DNA from: Holophagaceae bacterium
Lineage (GTDB): Bacteria; Acidobacteriota; Holophagae; Holophagales; Holophagaceae
Reading direction: 5' to 3'
DNA: 64,000 bases
Assembly: GCA_021286765.1 (NCBI GenBank)
Contig: JAJTBS010000002.1
Span: 372,001 to 436,000, forward strand
Positions within the stretch are counted from its first letter, which is position 1; every line of letters begins with the position of its first letter. The notes under the pieces were generated by a model. It was not told the DNA's origin and searched no databases. It saw only the letters and a program-made list of their open reading frames with translations. Shown one piece after another: positions 16,345 to 27,821 of this stretch. The position numbers and the translations under genes were made by a program.

Positions 16345-17601
16345 TCAAGGTTGCTTCTGGACGGTCTTCCCGCCCTTCATGACGAAGCGGACCCGTTCCA
16401 GGGTGCTGATGTCGGTGAGCGGATCTCCGTCCACGGCAATCACGTCGGCCCACCGGCCCGGCTCGAGAGAGCCCGCCTCGCCCCCCAGGCGCAGCAACTC
16501 GGCCGCGGTGAGCGTGGCGCTCTGGATGGCCTGGAGCGGGGTCATGCCATAGCTCACCAGGTAGCGGAAGTCCGCAGCCACCTGGCCGTGCTCGAAAACG
16601 CCGATGTCCGTGCCGTAGGCGATGGGAACGCCGGCCTCCAGCGCGACCTTGAAGCCCGCCTTCCGGAGGGGCAGGATGGCCCGGGCCTTGGCCAGGGACC
16701 CTTCGGTGATCTTGTACGGATTGCCGGGCAGCAGGATGGATTCCAGGGCGTAGAGGGTCGGCACGAGGAAGGTCCCGCGGGCCTTCATCTCCTTGGCCGT
16801 GGCTGGACTCAGCAGGCTGCCATGTTCGATGGAGCGCACGCCGGCCAGGGTCGCCTCCAGGATGCCCGCGTCACCGTGGGCATGGGCGCACACGTCGAGC
16901 CCCCGGCGCCGAGCCTCCTCCACGATGGCCTTGAACTCGGGGGGGCTGAAGCTGGGCGCTCCGGGATCGTCATGGTTGGAAAGCACCCCGCCGGTCGCAT
17001 GGAGCTTGATGAGATCCACGCCCCGCTTCTGCCACTCACGCACGGTGCGCCGCCCCGCGTCGGGGCTGTCCACGATGTGGTCGTCCTCGACGTGCACGTG
17101 GGGAGGGAACCCGTTCAGATCGCCGTGACCGCCGGTGATGGATAGCGCGGGCCCAGCCACCCGCATGCGGGGCCCGGGAATGTCGCCCCGGGCGATGGCA
17201 TCCCGCAGGGCCACATCGCCAAAGCCGGCCGAGGCGCCCACGTCCCGCACCGTGGTGAAGCCGGCCTCCAGGACTTTGCGGGCATTGACCACGCCGTCCA
17301 GCACCAGGGTGCCGTGGCTGCGCTTGAGATAGCCCAGCTCCCCGAGCCCGGCGGGGAACAGCAAGTGGGTATGGCAGTCGATGAGGCCGGGCAGGAGGGT
17401 CCGATCGCCCAAATCGAGGGTCTCGGCCCCGGCGGGGGCCGGGCCAGCCTGGATCCGACCGGACTGGACCCAAAGCAGCCCTGGGGCCTCCATCTTTCCG
17501 GTGCGCACGTTCAGCAGGCGCGCTGCCTTGAGGACCAGGGGGCGCTCCTGGGCAGAGAGGCCCAGGGCCAGGAGGCAGGCGAACAGGGAACGGAGGGGCA
17601 T
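16345..17601 (-). CDS. Secreted metal-dependent amidohydrolase (Xaa-Pro dipeptidase / imidazolonepropionase-like)
   Basis: 418 residues with a signal peptide (MPLRSLFACLLALGLSAQ). Amidohydrolase-superfamily features: LPGLIDCHTHLLFP near residue 76 (HxH metal ligands), VDLIKLHATGG near 197 (the Lys expected to be carboxylated), CAHAHGDAG, RSIEHGSLL, AYGTDIGVFEHG near 332 (the metal-ligand Asp), and the closing GSLEPGRWADVIAVDGDPL. Secreted members of this group cleave prolyl dipeptides or related amides, which would fit scavenging after the neighbouring proteases. The substrate is not determined. Confidence 0.85.
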   Translation of the reverse strand: MPLRSLFACLLALGLSAQERPLVLKAARLLNVRTGKMEAPGLLWVQSGRIQAGPAPAGAETLDLGDRTLLPGLIDCHTHLLFPAGLGELGYLKRSHGTLVLDGVVNARKVLEAGFTTVRDVGASAGFGDVALRDAIARGDIPGPRMRVAGPALSITGGHGDLNGFPPHVHVEDDHIVDSPDAGRRTVREWQKRGVDLIKLHATGGVLSNHDDPGAPSFSPPEFKAIVEEARRRGLDVCAHAHGDAGILEATLAGVRSIEHGSLLSPATAKEMKARGTFLVPTLYALESILLPGNPYKITEGSLAKARAILPLRKAGFKVALEAGVPIAYGTDIGVFEHGQVAADFRYLVSYGMTPLQAIQSATLTAAELLRLGGEAGSLEPGRWADVIAVDGDPLTDISTLERVRFVMKGGKTVQKQP

Positions 17602-17674
17602 GGGAACTCCCGGGGGGTGGCTCAGGTTAGCCCATGCCCGCCATTCCTTGTTCAGACAACTTCACCGCTGTCCG

Positions 17675-19255
17675 CTAGGGCCGTTTGGTGGATTTCTGGC
17701 GGGTACGCTTGGGGGGTGCGCCGGGGCCCTTCCGCGGCGCCTGCTTGGCGGCGGGTTTCGGGGCTTCCTTCTTCTTGGGCCGGGGACGGGGCTTGATCTT
17801 GTCGGCCTTCTGGGCCTGGAGCGCCTCGTTGCTGCGGGAGGGCTTCAGGCCTTCGCCGGGATCCAGGATGCGGCGCACCACGGCGGTCTCCATCGGCTCG
17901 TCCTCGCCCTTCTGCTTTTTCTGGATGCTCAGGCGCAGGGGGACGCCCGCCAGGCCGAACTGCTCCCGCAGGCGGTTCTCCAGGTAGCGCACATAACTGA
18001 AGTGCAGGCCGCGGTCGGTATTGGTCTTGATGACGAAGCTGGGAGGGCGCACGCCCACCTGGGTCATGAAATAGAGCTTGGGCAGCTTGCCATCGATGGC
18101 GTGGGGGCTCATGGCGGCGACCGATTCGCGCAGGAAGCGGTTCAGCTCGCTCGTGGGGATCCGGTGGCCGTGGGCCGCGGCCAGCTCGTCGATCATGCCG
18201 AAGAGCTTGGAGACGCGCTGTCCGGTGAGGGCCGACAGGAAGATCATGGGCGCGTGGTGGAGGAAGCCGAGGCTGCGGCGCAGGTCCTCCTCGGCGCCAT
18301 AGATGGTGTGGGTGTCCTTCTGCACCAGGTCCCACTTGTTCACCACGAGGATGACGGCGGCACCGGCTTCCTGGGCGTAGCCGGCGATCACGGCATCCTG
18401 GTGGGTGGCGCCTTCGACGGCATCTAGCAGCAGCAGGCTGACGTCGGCGCGGGCCATGGCCTGCTTGGCCTTCAGGATGCTCAGCTTCTCGGCGCCTTCG
18501 TGGGTCTTGCCCTTTTTCCGGATGCCGGCGGTGTCGATCATCCGGTAGACCTTGTCCTTCACCGTGAAGACCGTGTCCACGGTGTCGCGCGTGGTGCCGG
18601 CGACCTCGCTCACCAGGCTGCGTTCGTAGCCCAGCAGGCGGTTGGTGAGGGACGACTTGCCCACGTTGGGCCGGCCGATGAGGGCGAAGCGCAGCTCGTC
18701 GGACAGAGCGTGGATCTCGGCCTCTTCAGGGGTACGGTGGAAGGGGAGGCGGGACCGGATCGCCTCGATCAGCTCGGGAACGCCGGCGCCATGGGCCGCG
18801 GAGATGGCCAGCACCTGGTCGAAACCCAGGCCGTAGAAGCCTCCGTCCGGGGCTCCGCCCTTCATGCCATCGAGTTTGTTGATGACGAGGAGGAGGGGCT
18901 TGCCCTGGCGGCGCAGGCGGGTGGCGATCTCCTCGTCCCCCGCAGTGAGGCCGTCGTGGCCATCTACCAGCAGGATGGCCACATGGGCCTCCTCGAGGGC
19001 CGCCTGGGCCATGCGGGTGATGCCCTGGGTGATGACATCGTCGCCTTCGAAATCGAGGCCGCCCGTATCCACCAGCTCGAAGATCTCCTCGGCCTCGCCC
19101 GTCTCGCCCAGACAGGTGACGCGGCCATAGCTGCGGTCGCGGGTCATGCCCGGCAGGTCGTGGACCAGGGCCGCCCGGCTGCGGGTGAGCCGGTTGAAGA
19201 GGGTGGACTTGCCCACATTGGGGCGTCCGCAAAGGGCGACGAGGGGTAGTTTCAT
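17675..19255 (-). CDS. der: Ribosome-associated GTPase Der (EngA)
   Basis: 526 residues with two consecutive GTPase domains, each with its own GRPNVGKS P-loop (near residues 10 and 193), the G3/G4 motifs (DTGGLDFEGDD, NKLD; DTAGIRKKGK, NKWD) and a C-terminal KH-like domain. Der is essential for 50S subunit assembly. The last 70 or so residues are a Lys/Pro/Arg-rich basic tail longer than in most homologues and probably bind rRNA. The ATG at 19255 begins directly with the GTPase strand MKLPLVALCG. Confidence 0.95.
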   Translation of the reverse strand: MKLPLVALCGRPNVGKSTLFNRLTRSRAALVHDLPGMTRDRSYGRVTCLGETGEAEEIFELVDTGGLDFEGDDVITQGITRMAQAALEEAHVAILLVDGHDGLTAGDEEIATRLRRQGKPLLLVINKLDGMKGGAPDGGFYGLGFDQVLAISAAHGAGVPELIEAIRSRLPFHRTPEEAEIHALSDELRFALIGRPNVGKSSLTNRLLGYERSLVSEVAGTTRDTVDTVFTVKDKVYRMIDTAGIRKKGKTHEGAEKLSILKAKQAMARADVSLLLLDAVEGATHQDAVIAGYAQEAGAAVILVVNKWDLVQKDTHTIYGAEEDLRRSLGFLHHAPMIFLSALTGQRVSKLFGMIDELAAAHGHRIPTSELNRFLRESVAAMSPHAIDGKLPKLYFMTQVGVRPPSFVIKTNTDRGLHFSYVRYLENRLREQFGLAGVPLRLSIQKKQKGEDEPMETAVVRRILDPGEGLKPSRSNEALQAQKADKIKPRPRPKKKEAPKPAAKQAPRKGPGAPPKRTRQKSTKRP

Positions 19256-19351
19256 GGTTTTTCCAAGCCCTCCAGTGTATCGCGTTTAGATCGAAAGGAC
19301 ATGGGCGGATTCCAGGGACGGAGCTAGAGTGAGGCTCCCCTTGGAGCACCC

Positions 19352-19756
19352 ATGATCCGACCGCTGTCCTGCCTGTTGGCGTCCACCCTGCTTGTGGCCG
19401 CGCCCACCCCCAAGAACCTGAGTCCCGCGGGCACGGTGGAGCGGCAGATCGAGCTCTTCAACGCCCACGACCTGGAGGGCTTCCTGGCCCTTTTCGCGGA
19501 TGACGTCGAAGTCTCCGAGATCCCCAGCACCGCGGCCCCCACGGGGAAGGCCCGGCTGCGGGAGCTCTATGCTGCGCGGTTCCAGGCAAACCCCGACCTG
19601 CACGCCTCGGCCAAGGCCCAGATGCTCTCCGGCTCCTTCGTGATCCAGAAAGAAGTCATCAAGGGTCGGGCTGGAAAGGGCGACCCGCTCGAAGCCCTGG
19701 TGATCTACCAGGTGAAGGCCGGGAAGATCGTGAAGATGTGGGGGCTTCGGGAGTAG
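19352..19756 (+). CDS. Secreted NTF2-like (SnoaL/DUF4440 type) protein
   Basis: 134 residues: a signal peptide (MIRPLSCLLASTLLVAAPTP), then an NTF2-like fold seen from VERQIELFNAHDLEGFLALF, LYAARFQANPDLHA and VIYQVKAGKIVKMWGL. These cone-shaped folds bind small hydrophobic ligands or serve as isomerase-like enzymes. Catalytic residues are not identifiable. It is transcribed divergently from der with a 96-nt gap. Confidence 0.7.
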   Translation: MIRPLSCLLASTLLVAAPTPKNLSPAGTVERQIELFNAHDLEGFLALFADDVEVSEIPSTAAPTGKARLRELYAARFQANPDLHASAKAQMLSGSFVIQKEVIKGRAGKGDPLEALVIYQVKAGKIVKMWGLRE

Positions 19757-19918
19757 GGGCCGACCGGCGCCCACGCGGCGATCCTTGCGGTCGAGGGCTC
19801 GAACCGCAGCCGCGGCGCCCTCCGGGCTTGCGTCTGCCGGTCTCGTTTGGCGCCACATGTCGTGGCGCCTCGGCGAGCCCACCCGCGGGTTTGAGCCCCT
19901 GCCTTTGGTTCCGCCAAC

Positions 19919-19946
19919 AAAAAGGCCCCCGGGTGGGGGCCTTTTC
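19919..19946 (-). terminator. Intrinsic terminator after the tRNA-Val/tRNA-Asp pair
   Basis: GGCCCCC / GGGGGCC stem with a short loop, flanked by A-runs and T-runs on both sides, so it could act in both directions. It lies directly after the tRNA-Asp 3' end. The 19757-19918 stretch beyond it holds a GGCGCCA/TGGCGCC stem but no gene that I can support. Confidence 0.8.
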
Positions 19947-19947
19947 T

Positions 19948-20024
19948 TGGCGGGGCTGACGGGGCTCGAACCCGCGACTTCCAGCGTGACAGGCTGGCAC
20001 TCTAACCGACTGAGCTACAACCCC
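19948..20024 (-). tRNA. tRNA-Asp (GTC)
   Basis: 77 nt including an encoded CCA. On the minus strand: acceptor GGGGTTG/CAGCCCC, D-arm AGCTCAGTCGGTTAGAGT, anticodon arm CCAGC-CTGTCAC-GCTGG with anticodon GTC, T-arm CGGGTTCGAGCCCCG. Confidence 0.95.
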
Positions 20025-20052
20025 TTGCGTTTACTGCTTTCACCAGGTGAGC

Positions 20053-20128
20053 TGGTGGGCGATGACGGGCTCGAACCGCCGACATGCTGCGTGTAAGGCA
20101 GCTGCTCTACCGACTGAGCTAATCGCCC
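20053..20128 (-). tRNA. tRNA-Val (TAC)
   Basis: 76 nt with CCA. On the minus strand: acceptor GGGCGAT/ATCGCCC, D-arm AGCTCAGTCGGTAGAGC, anticodon arm GCTGC-CTTACAC-GCAGC with anticodon TAC, T-arm with GGTTCGAGCC. It is 28 nt upstream of tRNA-Asp and probably cotranscribed with it. Confidence 0.95.
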
Positions 20129-20322
20129 GAATCGCCGAACCGAAATCCTCCCACAGAGGTCCGGAAGGGTCAAGGACAAAGCTCCGGATTGAGGGAATGA
20201 GACCAATCTGGTAGGGTTTTAGGACTCCCGTGCCAGAGGTTCCCGTGGACCATCACCTGGTGTCGGTGTGACCCTGGCTGAACTGTCGGCCGTGGCCTTG
20301 GGATGTTTCTGGAGGGTGGCCT

Positions 20323-20835
20323 GTGGCGCTGCTGGAACTGGCGAATCTGACGCTCCGATCACCGCAAGAGGGTGGCCCGGTCGCGCGCATCCTGGCCCAG
20401 ATGCCGGATCCCATGCGCCCGGACCTGCCGGCCCTGCTCTTTGTGGTCGTCCTGCTCTTGGTGCTCTACTTCTACCTCCGCGTGGTGTTTTTCCAGCCCA
20501 TTACCAAGGTGATGGAGGACCGCGATCGGGACCTGAATGCCGGCGGCGACGCCAAGGCCCAGGCCGCCGCCGCACTGGAGGCCCGCCAGAAGGACTACCA
20601 GGCCCGCCTGAAGGAGCTCCGTGCCCAGGCCTTTGAACGGTGCAAGGCCCTGTCCGATGCGGCCGGCAAGGAGAAGCAGCGCCTCCTGGACGAGGCCCGG
20701 ACCCAGGCCTTGGCCGAGCGGCAGGCCGCGGTGGACTCCCTGAAGGCCCAGCAGGCCACGGCCAAGCAGAACCTTCTGGCCCAGGTGGACGCCCTGGCCG
20801 AATCCATGGCCCAGACCCTTCTGAAGCAGGCCTGA
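20323..20835 (+). CDS. atpF: ATP synthase F0 subunit b' (b-type stator)
   Basis: 170 residues from a GTG start at 20323, preceded by GGAGG at 7 nt. One membrane helix (LPALLFVVVLLLVLYFYLRV, about residues 35-54) is followed by a long charged helix (KVMEDRDRDLNAGGDAKAQA ... LAESMAQTLLKQA), the layout of the peripheral-stalk b subunit. A second b-type gene follows at once, so this pair forms a b/b' heterodimer as in several phyla. It is the first gene of the ATP synthase operon. An internal ATG at 20401 is an alternative start but would leave a very short N-terminus. Confidence 0.82.
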   Translation: MALLELANLTLRSPQEGGPVARILAQMPDPMRPDLPALLFVVVLLLVLYFYLRVVFFQPITKVMEDRDRDLNAGGDAKAQAAAALEARQKDYQARLKELRAQAFERCKALSDAAGKEKQRLLDEARTQALAERQAAVDSLKAQQATAKQNLLAQVDALAESMAQTLLKQA

Positions 20836-20837
20836 GC

Positions 20838-21575
20838 ATGAACAAGCTGATTCGACTCTCCCTGGCGGCCCTGCTGTCCCTCAGCCCCCTGGCGCTGGCG
20901 GCGCAGGCCCATGATGCGCATGCGGCTCCAGCTGCAGAAAAGCATGAATCCCCCGCGGCCGGCCACGAGGCGCAGTCTGCGGGTCACGAGGCCCACCCGG
21001 GCGGGGCCCACGCCGCCCCCGGGGAGGCCCACGGCACCGAAGCCCACGGCGGCGCGCACCACGGCCCGGCCATGAAGCTCTTTGGCAAGGAATATGGCAA
21101 TGGCGGCGCCTTCCTCGTCCAGTTGCTGAACTTCGCCATCTACGGCGCGGGGCTCTTCTTCATCCTGAAGGGCGCCCTGTCCGCCATGTTCAAGTCCCGC
21201 AAGGAAGAGCTGGAGACCCTGCTCGCCCAGGCTGAGCGGGACAAGGCTGAGGGCGAGGCCCAGATGAAGGATATGGAAGCCAAGATGGCCGGGCTCGAGG
21301 GCGAGCTGGCGGGCATCCTGTCCAAGGCCGAGGCCGACGCCGAGACCGAGAAACAGCGGGTGCTGGAAGCCGCCAAGGCCGAGGCCGCGGTCATCCTCGC
21401 CCAGGCTCAGGCCGAGATCGGGTACCAGAAGCGCCAGGCTGAACAGGAGCTCCGGGCCCTGGTGGCCGAGCTGGCAGTGGAAGGCGCTGCCAAGCGCCTG
21501 GAAGCCAAGCTGCAGGGGCCCGAAGCCGCCAAGGCCGTGGACCGTGCCATTCAGCAGATCGGAGGCGCCCAGTGA
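20838..21575 (+). CDS. atpF: ATP synthase F0 subunit b with His-rich N-terminal extension
   Basis: 245 residues. Residues 1-22 look like a signal peptide (LIRLSLAALLSLSPLALAAQ). Residues 23-76 are a His/Ala/Gly/Glu-rich linker (AHDAHAAP, AGHEAQSAGHEAHPGGAHAA, HGGAHHGP). A membrane helix follows (FLVQLLNFAIYGAGLFFILK), then a long alpha-helical stalk (KSRKEELETLLAQAERDKAE ... QEIGYQ-type charged repeats). The stalk and helix are normal for subunit b. The secreted His-rich extension is not, and may bind metals or shorten to a mature N-terminus after cleavage. The stop overlaps the GTG of atpH. Confidence 0.85.
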   Translation: MNKLIRLSLAALLSLSPLALAAQAHDAHAAPAAEKHESPAAGHEAQSAGHEAHPGGAHAAPGEAHGTEAHGGAHHGPAMKLFGKEYGNGGAFLVQLLNFAIYGAGLFFILKGALSAMFKSRKEELETLLAQAERDKAEGEAQMKDMEAKMAGLEGELAGILSKAEADAETEKQRVLEAAKAEAAVILAQAQAEIGYQKRQAEQELRALVAELAVEGAAKRLEAKLQGPEAAKAVDRAIQQIGGAQ

Positions 21576-22114
21576 GCAACCGTCTGACCGCCCGGCGCTA
21601 TGCCAAGGCCCTCCTCCAGATCGGGGACAAGCAGGGCAATGTGGCCCAGCTCCAGCAGGAGCTGGACACCGTGGCTTCCGCCGTGGCCGCCAACGCCGAC
21701 CTGGCCCGCCTCGTGGCCTCGCCCCTGGTGCTGCCCACCAAGAAGGCCCAGGTCTTCGAGACCATCCTGGCCGCCGCCAAGGTGAGTGAGCCCCTCCGCA
21801 ACTTCTTCCGGGTGGTGGCCGAGGCCGGCCGCCTGAACCTGCTGGCCGACTTGCGCCGCACCTTCGCCGACCTCGTGGACGAGCGCGCCGGCATCGTCGA
21901 GGCCAAGGTCGCCAGCGCCCAGCCCCTCACGGACGCCCAGGCGAAGGCCCTCATCGCCTCACTGGGCAGCCGCACCGGCAAGACCATTCGCCTCAGCTGG
22001 CACCAGGACACCACCCTCCTCGGCGGCGTGAAGGTCCAGGTGGGCTCTACGGTCCTGGACGCCTCGCTCCAGGGGCAGCTCCGCCAACTCAAGACGCAGC
22101 TTCTCACCGCCTAA
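21572..22114 (+). CDS. atpH: ATP synthase F1 subunit delta
   Basis: 180 residues, the standard OSCP/delta length. It begins at a GTG overlapping the TGA of subunit b (GTGA). Family marks are NRLTARRYAKALLQIG at the N-terminus, NFFRVVAEAGRLNLLADL in the middle, and LLGGVKVQVGSTVLDASLQG at the C-terminus. It connects the F1 head to the b/b' stalk. Confidence 0.95.
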   Translation: MSNRLTARRYAKALLQIGDKQGNVAQLQQELDTVASAVAANADLARLVASPLVLPTKKAQVFETILAAAKVSEPLRNFFRVVAEAGRLNLLADLRRTFADLVDERAGIVEAKVASAQPLTDAQAKALIASLGSRTGKTIRLSWHQDTTLLGGVKVQVGSTVLDASLQGQLRQLKTQLLTA

Positions 22115-23719
<1,605 letters not shown>

Positions 23720-23723
23720 TCCC

Positions 23724-24605
23724 ATGGCCGGTCTCCAGGACATCCGACGGCGGATCCGCTCGGTCAAGAACACCCAGCAGGTCACCAAGGCCATGAAGAT
23801 GATTTCCGCCGTGAAGCTGCGGAAGTCCCAGGAACGCCTGGTGGCCCTGCGCCCCTACGCCGGCAAGATGATGGAAGTCGTCCGCCGCGTCGTGGGTCGC
23901 ATCAAGGGTGATTCCGAGATCCAGCCGGGACCCGCCGCCCAGGCCTTTCTGAGCCCCCGCGAGGAGAAGCGCATCCGCCTGGTGGTGGTCGCCTCCGACA
24001 AGGGGCTTTGCGGCGGGTTCAATGCCAACGTGCTGAAGGCCGCCTCGGCCTTCGCCTCCGAGTGCCAGGCCGAAATCGTTCATGTGGATGTCGTCGGCAA
24101 GCGGGCCGCGGAATGGGCCAAGAAGCGCAAGCTGGTCCCCGCCGGGGAGTACCTCAACATCCCGCTGACGGGATTCCAGCAGGTCGTGACCGAGATCTCG
24201 AAGGGTGCCGCGGCGCAGTACCACGCGGGCGAGATCGACGCGCTCTACGTGATCTACAACTACTTCAACAGCGCCGTGGCCCAGACGCCCACCGTGTTCA
24301 AGGTCTTCCCCATGGATCTGGACCGCCGCGCCGAAGGCCGGGATGCCGTGGAGGTGTCCCACCTGCTCGAACCCGATCCCAACGCGGTGCTGGAGACCCT
24401 CCTTCCGCGCTTCGTGGAGACGGAACTGCTCCGCAACCTCCTGGAGAGCAGCGCCTCCGAGCATGGCGCCCGCATGGCGGCCATGGACAAGGCCAGCAAC
24501 AACGCCGGCGAGATGATCGCCAAGCTGACCCTCACCATGAACAAGATCCGCCAGGCCAGCATCACCAACCAGATCATCGAGATCGTCTCCGGCGCCAACG
24601 CCTGA
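23724..24605 (+). CDS. atpG: ATP synthase F1 subunit gamma
   Basis: 293 residues: GLQDIRRRIRSVKNTQQVTK and AMKMISAVKLRK at the N-terminus, and MDKASNNAGEMIAKLTLTMN ... ITNQIIEIVSGANA at the C-terminus, the two helices of the rotating coiled-coil shaft. It starts 4 nt after atpA. Confidence 0.97.
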   Translation: MAGLQDIRRRIRSVKNTQQVTKAMKMISAVKLRKSQERLVALRPYAGKMMEVVRRVVGRIKGDSEIQPGPAAQAFLSPREEKRIRLVVVASDKGLCGGFNANVLKAASAFASECQAEIVHVDVVGKRAAEWAKKRKLVPAGEYLNIPLTGFQQVVTEISKGAAAQYHAGEIDALYVIYNYFNSAVAQTPTVFKVFPMDLDRRAEGRDAVEVSHLLEPDPNAVLETLLPRFVETELLRNLLESSASEHGARMAAMDKASNNAGEMIAKLTLTMNKIRQASITNQIIEIVSGANA

Positions 24606-24634
24606 CCCATCTGTTTATTCCTTCGTCGAGGTAA

Positions 24635-26059
<1,425 letters not shown>

Positions 26060-26074
26060 TTTGTCTTTCTCCAA

Positions 26075-26102
26075 CTCGGAATCCGCGAAAGCGGATTCCG
26101 AG
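26075..26102 (+). other. Intercistronic GAAA-tetraloop hairpin between atpD and atpC
   Basis: A perfect 12-bp stem CTCGGAATCCGC / GCGGATTCCGAG capped by GAAA, with no T-run after it. It therefore probably shields the atpD 3' end or lowers atpC readthrough rather than terminating the operon. Confidence 0.75.
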
Positions 26103-26120
26103 CCTTGAAAAGAGCCCGCC

Positions 26121-26543
26121 ATGTCCCAATCCATCAAGCTGGAAGTCGTCACACCTGAGCGGCCGGTCTTTTCGGCCGAGGTGGCCGAGGTGCAGTTCCC
26201 CACGGCCTCCCGCGGCTACTACGGCATCCTGCCGGGCCACACGCCCGTCATGACCGAGGTGGGCGACGGCCTGCTCTACTACATCCAGGAGGGCCAGAAG
26301 CACTGGATCACGGTATTCGGCGGCTTCGCGGAGATCGGACCGGACCATGTGACCATCCTGGCCCGGGAGAGCGAGACCATGGACACCCTGGATCTGGAGC
26401 GGGCCGAGGCCTCCCGCCAGCGGGCCCTCAAGCTCCTCAAGGATGCCCAGACGGAGCATGACATGGCGGCAGCCCAGGCGAAGCTGAACGCCAGCCTGAT
26501 CCGGCTCCAGGCCGCGGGACACCCCGCTGGCCACGGATTCTGA
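26121..26543 (+). CDS. atpC: ATP synthase F1 subunit epsilon
   Basis: 140 residues: SIKLEVVTPERPVFSAEVAE, GYYGILPGHTPVMTEVGDG and FGGFAEIGPDHVTILARESE for the beta-sandwich, then a helical hairpin with Ala/Gln/Arg-rich composition. It couples the rotor to F1 and may inhibit ATP hydrolysis. It ends the operon; genes for subunits a (atpB) and c (atpE) are not here. Confidence 0.93.
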   Translation: MSQSIKLEVVTPERPVFSAEVAEVQFPTASRGYYGILPGHTPVMTEVGDGLLYYIQEGQKHWITVFGGFAEIGPDHVTILARESETMDTLDLERAEASRQRALKLLKDAQTEHDMAAAQAKLNASLIRLQAAGHPAGHGF

Positions 26544-26601
26544 TCCTGGCTGACCGCACCCTCCGGCCCGCCCGCGGACGGGGAGCCACCCTCCAAGCCC
26601 A

Positions 26602-26979
26602 ATGCCCGATCCGGAGCGCGTGTTGAACGACCTGCCGGTCCTCGACCCCCAGCCTTTGCGCGACCTCCTTGATCTCGGGGCGTCACCGGCGCTGGTTCAG
26701 GAACTGATCGCCCTCTTCCAGGAGGATGTGCCGGCGCGGCTGGCCCTGCTGCAGCGGGCACTCTGCGCCCGGGATGCCCAGCAGACCATGATGGAGGCCC
26801 ATCAGCTGAAGGGGGCACTGAGCAATCTGGGGCTGGTGCGGTTCGCGGAATCCGCCTCCCGCATCGAGGCGCAGGCGCGGCGGGGTCAGCTGGATGACCT
26901 GCCCCTCCTGGTGGAGGCTCTGCCAAAAGCCTACGAAGATGGCCTGGCCGCCTTGCACTCGGCCTTTCCCGGGAGCTGA
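26602..26979 (+). CDS. Single-domain Hpt phosphotransfer protein
   Basis: 125 residues matching a four-helix Hpt domain. The phospho-accepting His lies in MMEAHQLKGALSNLGLVRFA, the classical HxLKG motif. Hpt proteins pass phosphate from hybrid kinases to response regulators. No kinase or receiver gene is adjacent, so its partners are elsewhere. It follows atpC by 58 nt and converges with the MBL gene. Confidence 0.85.
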   Translation: MPDPERVLNDLPVLDPQPLRDLLDLGASPALVQELIALFQEDVPARLALLQRALCARDAQQTMMEAHQLKGALSNLGLVRFAESASRIEAQARRGQLDDLPLLVEALPKAYEDGLAALHSAFPGS

Positions 26980-26982
26980 TCC

Positions 26983-27744
26983 CTACCAGGAGATGCGCTC
27001 GTCCTGGCCAAGCAGGCTCACCCTGGGATCCCCGAGAGCCTCGATCTGCGGCAGCATGGTGGCCTTGTCCCCGGGCGTCAGGTGGTAGATGCGCACCGGC
27101 ACGTCGCGGTGCAGCTTCTTGAGTTCGGCGCCCAGCTTCGCGGGCGTGAGGTGCTTGGAGGCTTCGGCGAGGCCGGCCTGCTCGTTGGGGAAGCTGGCTT
27201 CCGTGATGACGAACCGCAGGTTGGGCGTGGCGTTGGCGATCGCCCAGATGCGATCGGTCTCCGCGGTGTCGCTGGTGAAGATGAAGGCATCCTTCCCGTC
27301 ATCGACCTTGTAGCCCACGCAAGGCACCAGATGGTTCACCCGGATGGGCGTGATGCGCAGTCCGCACACATCGTAGGTCCGTTCGGCCTCAAGCTCCAGG
27401 TAGCGGATGGTGGGGTCGTTGGGGCTCGGAATCACGCTGAAGTCGGGCCAGAGCTCGTCATTGAAGAGGTGGCGCCTCAGCACGTCCAGGGTCTCGGGCA
27501 GGGCGTGGATCTCCACGGCCTCATGGGTGCGGCCGAAGATGTTCTTGGTGAAGAAGGGCAGGGTGCAGATGTGGTCCAGGTGCGAGTGGCTGAGGAACAC
27601 GTGCTGGATCCGGATCTGCTCCTCGACGGTCAGGGCGGCGGTGATGGAGCCGGCATCGATGGCCACGCAGCCGTTCACGAGCAGGCCGGTCAGGCGCTCG
27701 CCATCCGCTTCTCCGCCGCTGCAGCCCAGGATCCGGAGTTCCAT
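26983..27744 (-). CDS. MBL-fold hydrolase, class II cyclic-nucleotide phosphodiesterase-like
   Basis: 253 residues. The metallo-beta-lactamase metal motif is LSHSHLDHICTLPFF (HxHxDH). Other ligand regions are VNHLVPCVGYK, FIFTSDTAETDRIW (metal-bridging Asp) and VRIYHLTPGDK. The start MELRILGCSGGEADGERLTG and the overall plan fit the CpdP-like class II 3',5'-cAMP phosphodiesterases. It would act in the cytoplasm. Hydrolysis of cyclic nucleotides is inferred from the family; RNase Z-like activity is an alternative but less likely. Confidence 0.75.
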   Translation of the reverse strand: MELRILGCSGGEADGERLTGLLVNGCVAIDAGSITAALTVEEQIRIQHVFLSHSHLDHICTLPFFTKNIFGRTHEAVEIHALPETLDVLRRHLFNDELWPDFSVIPSPNDPTIRYLELEAERTYDVCGLRITPIRVNHLVPCVGYKVDDGKDAFIFTSDTAETDRIWAIANATPNLRFVITEASFPNEQAGLAEASKHLTPAKLGAELKKLHRDVPVRIYHLTPGDKATMLPQIEALGDPRVSLLGQDERISW

Positions 27745-27776
27745 CGTCCCTCGGTGAAAGTGCCCTTATGATACGG

Positions 27777-27803
27777 AAAAGGGGCGCCTTCCGGCGCCCC
27801 TTT
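27777..27803. terminator. Bidirectional-looking intrinsic terminator
   Basis: GGGGCGCC / GGCGCCCC 8-bp stem with a 4-nt loop, flanked by AAAA and TTTC. On the minus strand it follows the outer-membrane protein gene. Confidence 0.8.
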
Positions 27804-27821
27804 CAATTGGATCGGCCAGCT

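Noticed and set aside
19785-20096. Plus-strand frame with LEPATSSV-like text over the tRNA genes
   Set aside because: A well-known spurious protein produced by translating the complement of tRNA genes.
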